DNA of 64,000 nt, taken from NCBI GenBank assembly GCA_032122625.1, contig JAQBGG010000004.1, positions 1 to 64,000 of the forward strand. Direction: 5' to 3'. The notes below the pieces were generated by a model, which was not told where the DNA came from, did not search any database, and saw nothing but the letters and a program-made list of their open reading frames with translations. Source of the stretch: CAXMST01 sp032122625 (GTDB taxonomy: Bacteria; Actinomycetota; Thermoleophilia; Solirubrobacterales; 70-9). Of the stretch, positions 15,491 through 24,271 are shown in pieces. How positions within the stretch are numbered: the first letter of the stretch is position 1; every line of letters begins with the position of its first letter. The position numbers and the translations under genes are program-made.

Positions 15491-18367
15491 ATGGGCTCCC
15501 GCCGTTCCAACCTGCTGATCATCCTCTTTGTGGCCGGTCTGCTGATCGCCTCGATGGCGGTGATCGTCAGCAAAGAGACCACGCTTGGCCTCGACCTGCG
15601 CGGCGGCACCCAGCTCGTCTACGAGGCCCAGGGGACTCCGGCGAATCCGGACCCGAGCCCCGAGGACGTCGACCGGGCGATCGAGATCGTCCGCGACCGC
15701 GTCGACAGCCTCGGCGTCGCCGAGCCTGAGATCTCGCGGGTTGGCGCGCAGTCGATTCAGGTTGGCCTGCCCGATGTCCAGGACACCCAGAGGGCCGTCG
15801 ACCGCGTTGGTGATACCGCTCAACTCTTCCTCTACGACCTCGAGCCGAACGTGATCCCGCTCGATCCGCAGACCGACACGGTCACGGCGACGAACCTGGC
15901 TCAGCAGTCGACGGCGAGCCTCTTTGACGCCGTCACGCTCGCCGCCGAGCAGCGGTCGGAGTGCAAGGACTGCACGACCAACGGCCCCCGCTACTACCTG
16001 TTCGACAAGGACACCGAGGAGTTGGTCGCCGACCCTGAACAGGACCGCGCCGACCTGTTCGCCACACCCGAGGGCGAGGCGCTGCCGACGAAGCAGCGCG
16101 ACGTCATCGAGGTGCCTCAGGGGACGATCGTCGTCCGCGATGCTCTGACCAGCGGCGACCGCGACAGCGACTCGACGGCGCCGGCGGTCGACCGCTACTT
16201 CGTCCTCCATGATCGGCCCTCCCTGAACGGTGACGACCTCCGCAACCCCGAGCAGAACTTCGACCCGGTCACCAACCAGCCAAACGTCACCTTCGACTTT
16301 ACCGACGAGGGACGCCGGATCTTCCAGGAGGTGACCCGCGCGATCGCCGAGCGCGGGCTGCTCAACTTCCCGCCGCAGCCGGAGTCCTTCGCGATCGTGC
16401 TCGACGACGAGATCGTCTCGCGTCCGGTGATCGACCCCGAAGACAACCCGGACGGGATCGACGGCCGCACCGGCGCCCAGATCTCCGGTGGCTTCGACAT
16501 CACCGAGGCCCAGGACCTGGCCGAGTTCCTGCGAATCGGCGCCCTGCCGGTCGAGCTGAAGCTGATCTCGCAGAGCACCGTCTCGGCGACGCTCGGCCAG
16601 CAGGCGCTGGATCAGGCCCTGAAAGCGGGGATCGTCGGCCTGATCATCGTCCTCCTCTTCCTGATCTTCTACTACCGCTTCCTCGGCGTCGTCGCGGCGC
16701 TCGGACTGCTCGTCTACGCGGTCTTCTTCTTCGCGATGATGAAGCTGATCCCGATCACGCTGACGCTTCCCGGCATCGCCGGCCTGATCCTCACGATCGG
16801 CGTCGCGGCCGACTCCAACATCGTCATCTTCGAGCGCATCAAGGAGGAGACCAGGCGCGGGCACTCGATGATCAGCGCGATCACGACCGGCTACCGCAAG
16901 GGCATCGCAACGATCATCGACGCCAACGTGATCACGTTGCTGACCGCCTTCGTCCTCTTCGGATTGGCGACCGGTGGCGTCAAGGGCTTCGCCTTCACGC
17001 TCGGCGTCGGCGTCCTCGTCTCGCTGTTCACCGCCGTGGTCTTCACCCGCGCCGTGCTTGGCAGCCTCGGTCGCTCGAAGCTGCTCACCGATCCCCGCTT
17101 CGTCGGCGCCGGGGAGCAGCGGGTGCGCTGGCATCTCGACTTCGCCGGCGCCAGCAAGTGGTTCTTCTCGGTCTCCGGCGCGATCCTCGCGATCAGCGCG
17201 ATCTCGTTTGCGACCGCGCAGCTCAACTTCGGCATCGACTTCGAATCCGGCACGCGGATCAAGGCGGCTCTGGTCGAGGACGCATCGGTCGAGCAGGTGC
17301 GCGACTCGCTCGGCAAGGCCGGCGTCACCGATCCGGAGGCCGCCAAGGTTCAGGAGACGACGGAGCCCGAGTTCGGCGACAACGTTGTCCAGATCCAGGG
17401 CAAAATTGACCCTGAGCTCGTCGGCTCGATCCGCGACCAACTCGAGAAGGACTTCGGGCTGCAGGTGGGCGCCGAGGACACCGCGGAGCAGGGCGGCTTC
17501 GACAACCAATCCGTAGGGCCCACGTTCGGCGCCCAGGTCGCCCGCAGCGCCGCCTACGCGATCATCTTCTCGCTGATCCTGATCAGCGCTTACGTGGCCT
17601 TCCGCTTTGAGGCCAAGTACGCGATCCCGGTGATGATCGCCGTGATCCACGACGTCTTGATCACGGCCGGCGTCTACTCACTCTCGGGCCGGGAGGTCTC
17701 GAGCGCCACGGTGGCAGCCTTCCTGACGATCCTCGGCTATTCGCTCTACGACACGGTGATCGTCTTCGATCGCATCCGCGAGAACGTGCCGCGTCTGCCG
17801 CGGGCGACGTTCGCGCAGATCGCCAACCGCTCGCTCAGCGAGGTCCTGACCCGATCCCTGATCACCGGCCTTTCGACGGTCTTCCTGATCACCGTGATCC
17901 TCATCTTTGGCGGCGAGACGCTCGGCGACTTCGCCTTCGCGATGATGGTCGGCGTGCTCTCCGGAACCTACTCGTCGATCTTCATTGCGACCCCGGTGCT
18001 GATCGCCTGGAAGGAGCGCGAGTCGGGCTATCGGGCCCGCGGCGCGCGGATCAAGGAGATGATGGGCCTGGTGCCGCCCTTCCCGGAGGACAACGTGGTC
18101 GCCCGAGTCGAGGGCGAGGACGACGGCGGGCCCGGATCTGAGGGCTCGAGCAGCGGCGAAGCGGGCGGGCGCGACGAGGTTGCGGGGCCGGCGCTCGACA
18201 CCGACTTCTCCGGCGACGGCGAGCAGCAGGTCGCCGAGCCCGATCCCGAGGCTGATGAGAACCTCAGTGCCGAGGAGCTGGCGGAACGGCAACACAAGCG
18301 AGAGGTTCGCGCGCGCCGCAAGGCTCGCCGACAGGCCCGCAAGCGCGGGCACGGAAGGCCGCGTTAG
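15491..18367 (+). CDS. secDF: Protein translocase SecDF, fused
   Basis: A 958-residue fusion of SecD and SecF, the RND-type membrane proteins that use the proton gradient to help SecYEG pull proteins across the membrane. The SecD half starts with a membrane segment, then TLGLDLRGGTQLVYEA, a large periplasmic domain, and five membrane segments including GIAGLILTIGVAADSNIVIF. The SecF half begins near residue 545 (WFFSVSGAILAISAISF), with LNFGIDFESGT and the SLYDTVIVFDRIREN motif. The C-terminus is a long charged tail (Glu/Gly-rich, then Arg/Lys-rich). Fusion is normal in some actinobacteria and firmicutes. Confidence 0.96.
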   Translation: MGSRRSNLLIILFVAGLLIASMAVIVSKETTLGLDLRGGTQLVYEAQGTPANPDPSPEDVDRAIEIVRDRVDSLGVAEPEISRVGAQSIQVGLPDVQDTQRAVDRVGDTAQLFLYDLEPNVIPLDPQTDTVTATNLAQQSTASLFDAVTLAAEQRSECKDCTTNGPRYYLFDKDTEELVADPEQDRADLFATPEGEALPTKQRDVIEVPQGTIVVRDALTSGDRDSDSTAPAVDRYFVLHDRPSLNGDDLRNPEQNFDPVTNQPNVTFDFTDEGRRIFQEVTRAIAERGLLNFPPQPESFAIVLDDEIVSRPVIDPEDNPDGIDGRTGAQISGGFDITEAQDLAEFLRIGALPVELKLISQSTVSATLGQQALDQALKAGIVGLIIVLLFLIFYYRFLGVVAALGLLVYAVFFFAMMKLIPITLTLPGIAGLILTIGVAADSNIVIFERIKEETRRGHSMISAITTGYRKGIATIIDANVITLLTAFVLFGLATGGVKGFAFTLGVGVLVSLFTAVVFTRAVLGSLGRSKLLTDPRFVGAGEQRVRWHLDFAGASKWFFSVSGAILAISAISFATAQLNFGIDFESGTRIKAALVEDASVEQVRDSLGKAGVTDPEAAKVQETTEPEFGDNVVQIQGKIDPELVGSIRDQLEKDFGLQVGAEDTAEQGGFDNQSVGPTFGAQVARSAAYAIIFSLILISAYVAFRFEAKYAIPVMIAVIHDVLITAGVYSLSGREVSSATVAAFLTILGYSLYDTVIVFDRIRENVPRLPRATFAQIANRSLSEVLTRSLITGLSTVFLITVILIFGGETLGDFAFAMMVGVLSGTYSSIFIATPVLIAWKERESGYRARGARIKEMMGLVPPFPEDNVVARVEGEDDGGPGSEGSSSGEAGGRDEVAGPALDTDFSGDGEQQVAEPDPEADENLSAEELAERQHKREVRARRKARRQARKRGHGRPR

Positions 18368-18376
18368 GAGATAGCT

Positions 18377-18652
18377 GTGGCGATTCTTGTATGGGCAACC
18401 CTCGGTATTGCGGTCTGGCACTTCACGGTGTTCGTTCCGGACCGCTTCCGCGGCGGCATCATCGGCGCCTTCATCGGCGCCCTGATCGGCGCCCTGATCA
18501 CCGGGGCCGCCTGGCAGATCGCGGCCGGCGATTCGCTCGGCACGACCAACCTCGTCACCGTCTTCGCGGCTCTGCCCGGCTGTCTCCTCGGGCTGGGGAT
18601 CGTCTATCTGTGGGGTGTGCGTGAAGAGGAGCATCACCCGCCGGTCGTCTAG
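18377..18652 (+). CDS. Small membrane protein of unknown function
   Basis: A 91-residue protein starting with GTG at 18377 after AGGAG (18366-18370). It has about three membrane segments, including a repetitive GGIIGAFIGALIGALITGAAW stretch (split here: GGIIGAFIGAL then IGALITGAAW), and a short His-rich charged tail. The start is only 9 nt after secDF, so it is probably in the same operon and could be a secretion accessory protein. I recognise no family with confidence; the Gly-rich segment loosely recalls GlsB/YeaQ-type proteins. Confidence 0.65.
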   Translation: MAILVWATLGIAVWHFTVFVPDRFRGGIIGAFIGALIGALITGAAWQIAAGDSLGTTNLVTVFAALPGCLLGLGIVYLWGVREEEHHPPVV

Positions 18653-18770
18653 ATGATTGATCCTCCTGACTGATGCCCGCGGGGGGGGCCTCGTCCAGGG
18701 CCCACAGATCCCGCATTCGGGGCGAAAAGGCGGATGCCATTCCGTCCAGTCCCGCTGCGAGCCTTCCTCC

Positions 18771-21356
18771 GTGAGCGATCACGATCCCGAAAGCGGCGCA
18801 GCGGACGATCCCGGCAGGGCGGAGGCCGTCTACGCGGCCGACCCATACGACTACGGCGAGGCCCGGGCGCTGATGGACTCGCTCGACCTCGCCGAGCCGG
18901 TCGCCGTGACCCTCGTGCGTCGCGGCCATCGCACCCCCGAGCAGGCTCGCGCCTTCATCGATGCCGCCGACGAGCACGACCCGACCGAGTTCGACGGGAT
19001 TGAGGAAGCGGTCGGGCTGATCGCCTCGGCCCTGGAGTCGGGGCGGCGGATCACGGTCCACGGCGACTACGACGTCGACGGTATCGCGGCGACGGCGATC
19101 CTCGTCAGCGCGCTGCGGCGCCTCGGCGGCGAGTGCGACTGGCTGATCCCCGACCGCTCGGCCGACGGCTACGGCCTCTCGGCGGAGACGATCGAGCGGC
19201 TGCGCGAACGCGGTACCGGGCTGCTGATCACGGCTGACTGCGGGATCGCCAGCCCGGATGAGATCGCGCTCGCTGCAGCGGCCGGTATCGAGGCGATCGT
19301 CACCGATCATCACCAGCCCGGGGAGACGTTGCCGGACTGCCCGATCGTCCATCCAGAGGTCTGTGGCTACCCCTTCGAGGGGCTCTGCGGTGCCGCTGTG
19401 GCGCACAAGCTCGTGTTGGTACTCGAGCAGCGCCTCGGACCCACCGAGCAGATCCCCGGCCGGGACCTCGACCTGGTTGCCCTGGCGACGATCGCCGACC
19501 TCGTGCCCCTGCTCGGCGAGAACCGAACCCTCGCCCGGCGGGGGATCGCCGAGTTGCGCCGCGCCCGTCGACCGGGCGTGAGGGCGTTGCTGGAGGTGTC
19601 TCGGGTTGAGCCCGAGCACCTCGACGAGGGCGATATTGCCTTCCGGCTGGCGCCCCGGATCAACGCCGCCGGGCGCCTCTACCGGGCCGACGCTGGGGTC
19701 GAGCTGATGATCACCGACAACGAGGCGCGGGCCGCCGAGATCGCCGCTGAGCTCGATGCAGCGAACCGGGAGCGGCGTAACGTCGAGCGTGAGGTCTCCA
19801 ACGCGGCCGAGGCGTCGCTTCGCGAGCTTCCGCCGGAGCTGCGCGAGGCGTCCGGAATCGTGCTTGCCGGCGCCGACTGGCACCCCGGCGTTGTCGGGAT
19901 CGCCGCCTCTCGGGTCGTCGAGCGCCACGGCCGGCCCGCGATCCTCCTCTCGGTCGCCGAGGGCCGGGCCCGGGGCTCGGGACGAGGGATCCCGGGTTTC
20001 GACCTTCTCGCCGCGCTGAACGAGTGCTCGGAGTTCCTCGATCGGTTCGGTGGCCACCGTGCCGCGGCCGGCGTCGAGCTCGACGCCGGCCGCGTCGAGG
20101 AGTTCCGCGAGGCGTTCGCGCGGGCGGCCGGGGCGCAGCTGCCCGACGGCGCCCCACCGCAGCAGGAGCGGATCGATGCCGTGGTCGGCGCTGAAGCGCT
20201 CGATCTCACGGTCGCCGAGCAGCTCGGGACCCTGGGACCGTTCGGACAGGGCAATCCGGCGGTGCGCCTGTTGGTCCCGTGGGCCCAGGTCGGGGATGTC
20301 CGGCCGATGGGCAAGGAAGGCAAACACGCCCGCTTCAGCCTCAGCAGCGGGTCGGCGAAGGCCAGCGGAGTCGCCTTCAATGCCGCGAAGGCGGTCACCT
20401 CGGCGACCGACTCGCCCCGCGACCTCACCGTGCGGCTCGAACTCAACCATTGGAACGGGGCCACGGAGCCGCGCGCGGTCCTCGACCGGAGCCGCGGCGG
20501 TGAGGGAGGTGGGTCGGCGCTCTGCGGCTGTCCTCGCGATGTCGACGGGGCTTGGTGGGAGCGCTTCGAGGGGGATCTCGCAGCAGCTCCAACCGCGGCT
20601 GAGATGCCTGATTCGCCGAGTGCCGAGGGCCTGCCCCGGGAGCCGATCTCGCATCGCGATCGCTCCGCGGTTGCGCTGATCGGCGAGTTGCTCTCCAGCG
20701 GCAGCAGGGTGCTGGTTCTCTGCGCCGACGCCCGGCGCCGTGCTGAGCTCGCCTCTTTGGCGGCCAGCCCAGCTCGCTTCGGAGGCACCCACGCGATCCT
20801 CTGCGGCAGCTGTCCGGACCGCTACTTCGAGTTGGCTTGCGACGCCGATCACGGCGCCCGCCTGCTGCTCACCGACTGGGATGCGCTCGGCCGCCGGCAG
20901 GGCCTGACCGGTGGTTTCCGTCACCTCGTCGCCGTCGATCCGCCACCCAGCGCGACCCTCGCGGCGGCGCTCGTGGCCGACGGGCCCGGCTTCGTTCACC
21001 GAGCCTGGGCGGGGGCCGGGGAGCTTCCCGAACTCTGCTGGACGGAGCGCTGGCAGCCGCGAGCAGCCCTGGCCGAGATCTACCGAGGCCTCCTCGCCCG
21101 GCCGCGCTCGGGAGCCGACCTGGGGGTCCTGCTCGCAGGGGAGGGCACCTTCCGCCGTCCGCCCGAGGTGGCGGCCCGCTGCGTGCGGGTGCTCTCTGAG
21201 CTCGGAATTGCCGAACTCGGCGGTGAATCGGGCGCTCGGGCGCTCGGCGTCGTATCCTCGGAGAGGACCGAACTGGAGCGGTCGGGGGCCTGGAGGGCCC
21301 TCGCCGCACGACACCGAGAAGGCCTCGAATTCCTCCAGAGCCAGACAGCGAACTAG
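18771..21356 (+). CDS. recJ: Single-stranded-DNA exonuclease RecJ with long C-terminal extension
   Basis: A 5'-3' exonuclease of 861 residues acting in recombination and repair. DHH-domain motifs are intact: HGDYDVDGIAATAIL, ADCGIASPDE, VTDHHQPG and the DHHA1-type FGGHRAAAGVEL near residue 430. The usual core of about 570 residues is followed by some 250 more residues with alternating strands and helices (SRVLVLCADARRRAELASLA, RLLLTDWDALGRR) that resemble a degenerate helicase-like or RecJ C-terminal domain. The GTG start at 18771 is preceded by GAGCCT at 6 nt, close to the leaderless pattern. An upstream TTG would add 38 unconvincing residues. Confidence 0.92.
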   Translation: MSDHDPESGAADDPGRAEAVYAADPYDYGEARALMDSLDLAEPVAVTLVRRGHRTPEQARAFIDAADEHDPTEFDGIEEAVGLIASALESGRRITVHGDYDVDGIAATAILVSALRRLGGECDWLIPDRSADGYGLSAETIERLRERGTGLLITADCGIASPDEIALAAAAGIEAIVTDHHQPGETLPDCPIVHPEVCGYPFEGLCGAAVAHKLVLVLEQRLGPTEQIPGRDLDLVALATIADLVPLLGENRTLARRGIAELRRARRPGVRALLEVSRVEPEHLDEGDIAFRLAPRINAAGRLYRADAGVELMITDNEARAAEIAAELDAANRERRNVEREVSNAAEASLRELPPELREASGIVLAGADWHPGVVGIAASRVVERHGRPAILLSVAEGRARGSGRGIPGFDLLAALNECSEFLDRFGGHRAAAGVELDAGRVEEFREAFARAAGAQLPDGAPPQQERIDAVVGAEALDLTVAEQLGTLGPFGQGNPAVRLLVPWAQVGDVRPMGKEGKHARFSLSSGSAKASGVAFNAAKAVTSATDSPRDLTVRLELNHWNGATEPRAVLDRSRGGEGGGSALCGCPRDVDGAWWERFEGDLAAAPTAAEMPDSPSAEGLPREPISHRDRSAVALIGELLSSGSRVLVLCADARRRAELASLAASPARFGGTHAILCGSCPDRYFELACDADHGARLLLTDWDALGRRQGLTGGFRHLVAVDPPPSATLAAALVADGPGFVHRAWAGAGELPELCWTERWQPRAALAEIYRGLLARPRSGADLGVLLAGEGTFRRPPEVAARCVRVLSELGIAELGGESGARALGVVSSERTELERSGAWRALAARHREGLEFLQSQTAN

Positions 21357-21511
21357 CGACCGGCGAGCGTCAGCTCGAGGACTCTCCCCGCGCTGAGCTC
21401 CCCGAGCTCGACACCAACGGCCACACCCGGGTCGGAGTTGACCATGTCGACGGAGCGGCGGCCGCACCAATCGACGAGGTCACGAGGAGACTGAGCGAGG
21501 AGGAGCGTGGA

Positions 21512-23722
21512 CTGCTGGGCGACCTCTTCGCTGTCGTCGGTGAGCACGCCGCCGAGACCGGGGAGGAGCTCGACCGCGAGACCATCGAGCGCGCCTTCGC
21601 CTTCGCCTGCGAGCGCCATGCCGACCAGAAGCGGCGCTCCGGCGAGGACTTCGTCAACCACCCCGTGGAGGTTGCGAAGATCTGCGTTGGCCTGCGACTC
21701 GACACTGAGACGCTCTGCGCGGCGCTGTTGCACGACACGGTCGAGGACACCAGCGCCTCGATCGATGAGGTCAGCGAAGAGTTCGGCGAGCCGGTCGCGC
21801 ACCTGGTGGGCGGCGTCACGAAGCTGACGGGAATCACCTTCGAGAGCCGCGACGAGAGCCAGGCCGAGAACTACCGGAAGATGATGGTGGCGATGGCCAC
21901 CGACGTCCGGGTGATCCTGATCAAGCTTGCGGACCGGCTGCACAACATGCGAACGCTCGGGGCGCTGCCGAAGCGGAAGCAGCTGAGAAAATCGCGGGAG
22001 ACGCTGGAGATATACGCCCCCCTGGCGCATCGCCTCGGGATCCACGCGATCAAGTGGGAGCTCGAAGACCTCTCTTTCCAGATCCTCCATCCCCGCAAAT
22101 ACGAGGAGATCAAAAAGCTGGTCAGCCAGCAGCGGGTCGAGCGCGAGGAGTACGTCACCGACGCCGGTCGGGTGCTCTCCGGGGAACTTGGCAAGGTCGG
22201 GATCGAGGATGCCGAGATCTCCGGCCGGGCGAAGAACTTCTACTCGATCCACACGAAGATGACCAAGAAGGGGCGCGAGTTCAACGAGATCTACGACCTC
22301 ACCGCGATGCGCGTGATCGTCGGCTCGCTGAAGGACTGCTACGGCACGATCGGCGTCATCCACGCGATCTGGAAGCCGCTGCCCGGCCGCTTCAAGGACT
22401 TCATCGCGACCCCGAAGCTGAACCTCTACCAGGCGCTGCACACGACGGTGATCGGGCCGCAGGGCCAGCCACTGGAGATTCAGATCCGGACGCGGGACAT
22501 GCACGAGCTGGCCGAGTTCGGCGTCGCTGCTCACGTCGCCTACAAGGAGGGCGCCAACGGCAAGGGGCGGACGCCCGAGGATGTCGCGAAGTCGAAGATG
22601 ACCTGGCTCCGGCAGCTCCTCGACGAGGACGGCGAGGCCGATCCGCAGGAGTTCCTCGAGTCGCTCAAGGTCGACCTTTTCGAGGACGAGGTGTTCGTCT
22701 TCACCCCGAAGGGCGAGATCAAGAACCTCTCGGCCGGCTCGACGCCGCTCGACTTCGCCTACTCGGTCCACACCGATGTCGGTCACCGCTGCGTCGGCGC
22801 CAAGGTCAACAACAAGATCGTGCCGCTGCACTACCAACTGAAGAGCGGTGACATCGTCGAGGTGCTGACCGCAAAGCGCGAGCGCGGTCCCTCGCGGGAC
22901 TGGCTCAGCCTGGTGAAGACAACCAGGGCCCGGAACAAGATCCGCGCCTTCCTCAAGCGCGAGAGGCGCGAGGACGCAGAGAAGGACGGCCGCGAGAAGC
23001 TCGCCGAGGCGCTGCGCCGCCGTGGGTTGCCGCCGCAGCGGATCGCCGGCTCACCCTTGCTCGTCGACGTGATCCGCGAGATGGGCTTCCGCAAGGCCGA
23101 CGACTTCTATATCGCCCTCGGCCAGGGCAAGATCTCGAACGGCACGGTCGTCAACAAGGTGATGCAGCGTCTCAAGGCCGGCGATGCCGTCGCCGGCGAT
23201 GAGTCCGAGTCGCGCCTGCAGGGCGTGCTCGAGGGCCGCGACGAGCGCGAGCGCAGGACCCAGGAGGCGAGCGGCTACGGGATTACGGTCAAGGGCGTCG
23301 ACGACGTCATGGTCCGCCTCGCCAAGTGCTGCCGGCCGGTGCCGGGCGACGAGATCGTCGGCTACGTCTCACTCGGCCGGGGGATCACCATCCACCGTGA
23401 GGACTGCAAGAACGTCGCCGCGCTGAAGAAGTCGCCCGACCGCTTCACCGACGTCAGCTGGGACGGCGACAACCGCACCTCCTACCGCGTCGAGGTGGAG
23501 ATCGACGCCTCCGATCGAGCTCGTCTCCTGGAAGACCTCTCGAGGACATTCAGTGAGGCGGGGTTGAACATCCTCGAGGCCAGGTGCTCGACCAAGCACC
23601 CGATGGTCCAGAACCGTTTCGTCGTCGAAGTCGGCGACACGACTCAGCTCAAACAGGCGATCAACCGCCTGCGCCAGGTCGAGGGGGTCTTCGACGCCTA
23701 CCGCGTGACGCCGGGGGCCTGA
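21512..23722 (+). CDS. rel: Bifunctional (p)ppGpp synthetase/hydrolase Rel, start uncertain
   Basis: The stringent-response enzyme that makes and degrades (p)ppGpp. It has an N-terminal HD hydrolase domain (ACERHADQKRRSGEDFVNHP, then LLHDTVEDT), a synthetase domain with GRFKDFIATPK (RXKD type, as in bifunctional Rel) and LYQALHTTV, a TGS domain (VFTPKGEIKNLSAGSTPLDFAY) and a C-terminal ACT domain. The first in-frame ATG, GTG or TTG is GTG 21665, which would remove the HD-domain His just before it. I therefore place the start at CTG 21512, 8 nt after AGGAGG (21498-21503), giving 736 residues. CTG 21491 or a start further upstream, overlapping recJ, is also possible. Confidence 0.9.
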   Translation: MLGDLFAVVGEHAAETGEELDRETIERAFAFACERHADQKRRSGEDFVNHPVEVAKICVGLRLDTETLCAALLHDTVEDTSASIDEVSEEFGEPVAHLVGGVTKLTGITFESRDESQAENYRKMMVAMATDVRVILIKLADRLHNMRTLGALPKRKQLRKSRETLEIYAPLAHRLGIHAIKWELEDLSFQILHPRKYEEIKKLVSQQRVEREEYVTDAGRVLSGELGKVGIEDAEISGRAKNFYSIHTKMTKKGREFNEIYDLTAMRVIVGSLKDCYGTIGVIHAIWKPLPGRFKDFIATPKLNLYQALHTTVIGPQGQPLEIQIRTRDMHELAEFGVAAHVAYKEGANGKGRTPEDVAKSKMTWLRQLLDEDGEADPQEFLESLKVDLFEDEVFVFTPKGEIKNLSAGSTPLDFAYSVHTDVGHRCVGAKVNNKIVPLHYQLKSGDIVEVLTAKRERGPSRDWLSLVKTTRARNKIRAFLKRERREDAEKDGREKLAEALRRRGLPPQRIAGSPLLVDVIREMGFRKADDFYIALGQGKISNGTVVNKVMQRLKAGDAVAGDESESRLQGVLEGRDERERRTQEASGYGITVKGVDDVMVRLAKCCRPVPGDEIVGYVSLGRGITIHREDCKNVAALKKSPDRFTDVSWDGDNRTSYRVEVEIDASDRARLLEDLSRTFSEAGLNILEARCSTKHPMVQNRFVVEVGDTTQLKQAINRLRQVEGVFDAYRVTPGA

Positions 23723-23748
23723 GCCCCACGCTCGCCGCCCGCGACTCG

Positions 23749-23793
23749 CGAGACCGTCTTTTTCCCCTCCCCGAATGCACTATCGCGGTCTCG
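23749..23793. terminator. Inverted repeat between convergent rel and HIT genes
   Basis: CGAGACCG (23749-23756) and CGGTCTCG (23786-23793) form a perfect 8-bp stem with a 29-nt loop that contains a run of T. A smaller GGGGC-CTGA-GCCCC hairpin (23714-23727) spans the rel stop codon. Either could end transcription from both sides. Confidence 0.4.
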
Positions 23794-23835
23794 GGTTACC
23801 CCCGGGGACTCTCGATCGCTCGGCACGCCACCGGC

Positions 23836-24249
23836 TCAGTCGCTGAGCTCGGCCCGGATCAGCGCCCCGGCCGCCGCCATCTGCTCACCCTCGAGCTTCT
23901 TCCGCGGCCAGAAGAAGCCACGCAGGCCGTCGCCCTTGACGCGGGGGACGACGTGGATATGGAGGTGCGGGACGCTCTGGCTGACCTTGTTGTTCATCGC
24001 CACGAAGCTGCCCTCGGCCGCCATCGCGTTGCGTACCGCGACCGAGAGCCTGCGGGCGAGCAGGAAGAGATCGCCGACCTGATGCTCGGGGAGGTCGGCG
24101 AGCGTCTCGTGGTGATCGCGAGGGATCAGCAGGGTGTGGCCATCGAAGAGCGGACGGGCATCGAGGAAGGCGACCGAGGTCTCGTCGGAGTAGACGATCT
24201 CGGCAGCGGTTTCACCGGCCGCGATCGAGCAGAAGCTGCAGTCGGCCAC
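23836..24249 (-). CDS. HIT family nucleotide hydrolase
   Basis: A 137-residue histidine-triad protein. The triad is HLHIHVV in SVPHLHIHVVPRV, and the N-terminus has the zinc-type Cys pair CSFCSIA common in bacterial HIT proteins. These enzymes hydrolyse nucleoside phosphoramidates and related AMP conjugates. The GTG at 24249 puts the CSFC motif at the extreme N-terminus as usual; a TTG three codons upstream is the alternative. It follows the lipid kinase gene by 22 nt and is likely co-transcribed. A second HIT gene lies 2.5 kb upstream in the same cluster. Confidence 0.9.
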   Translation of the reverse strand: MADCSFCSIAAGETAAEIVYSDETSVAFLDARPLFDGHTLLIPRDHHETLADLPEHQVGDLFLLARRLSVAVRNAMAAEGSFVAMNNKVSQSVPHLHIHVVPRVKGDGLRGFFWPRKKLEGEQMAAAGALIRAELSD

Positions 24250-24271
24250 GCGGAGCAAGCTCGCCTGGGCC

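Noticed and set aside
15374..17650. Long open frame antisense to secDF (758 codons)
   Set aside because: A shadow of secDF; the translation is low-complexity Arg/Glu/Asp with no membrane segments or motifs.
18555..21470. Very long open frame antisense to recJ (971 codons)
   Set aside because: At this GC content stop codons are rare on the opposite strand. The frame covers recJ and its translation is Arg/Gly/Glu-rich with no recognisable domain, while recJ itself has full motifs.
21665..23722. rel starting at GTG 21665
   Set aside because: It would delete conserved HD-domain residues immediately upstream, including the His of NHP.
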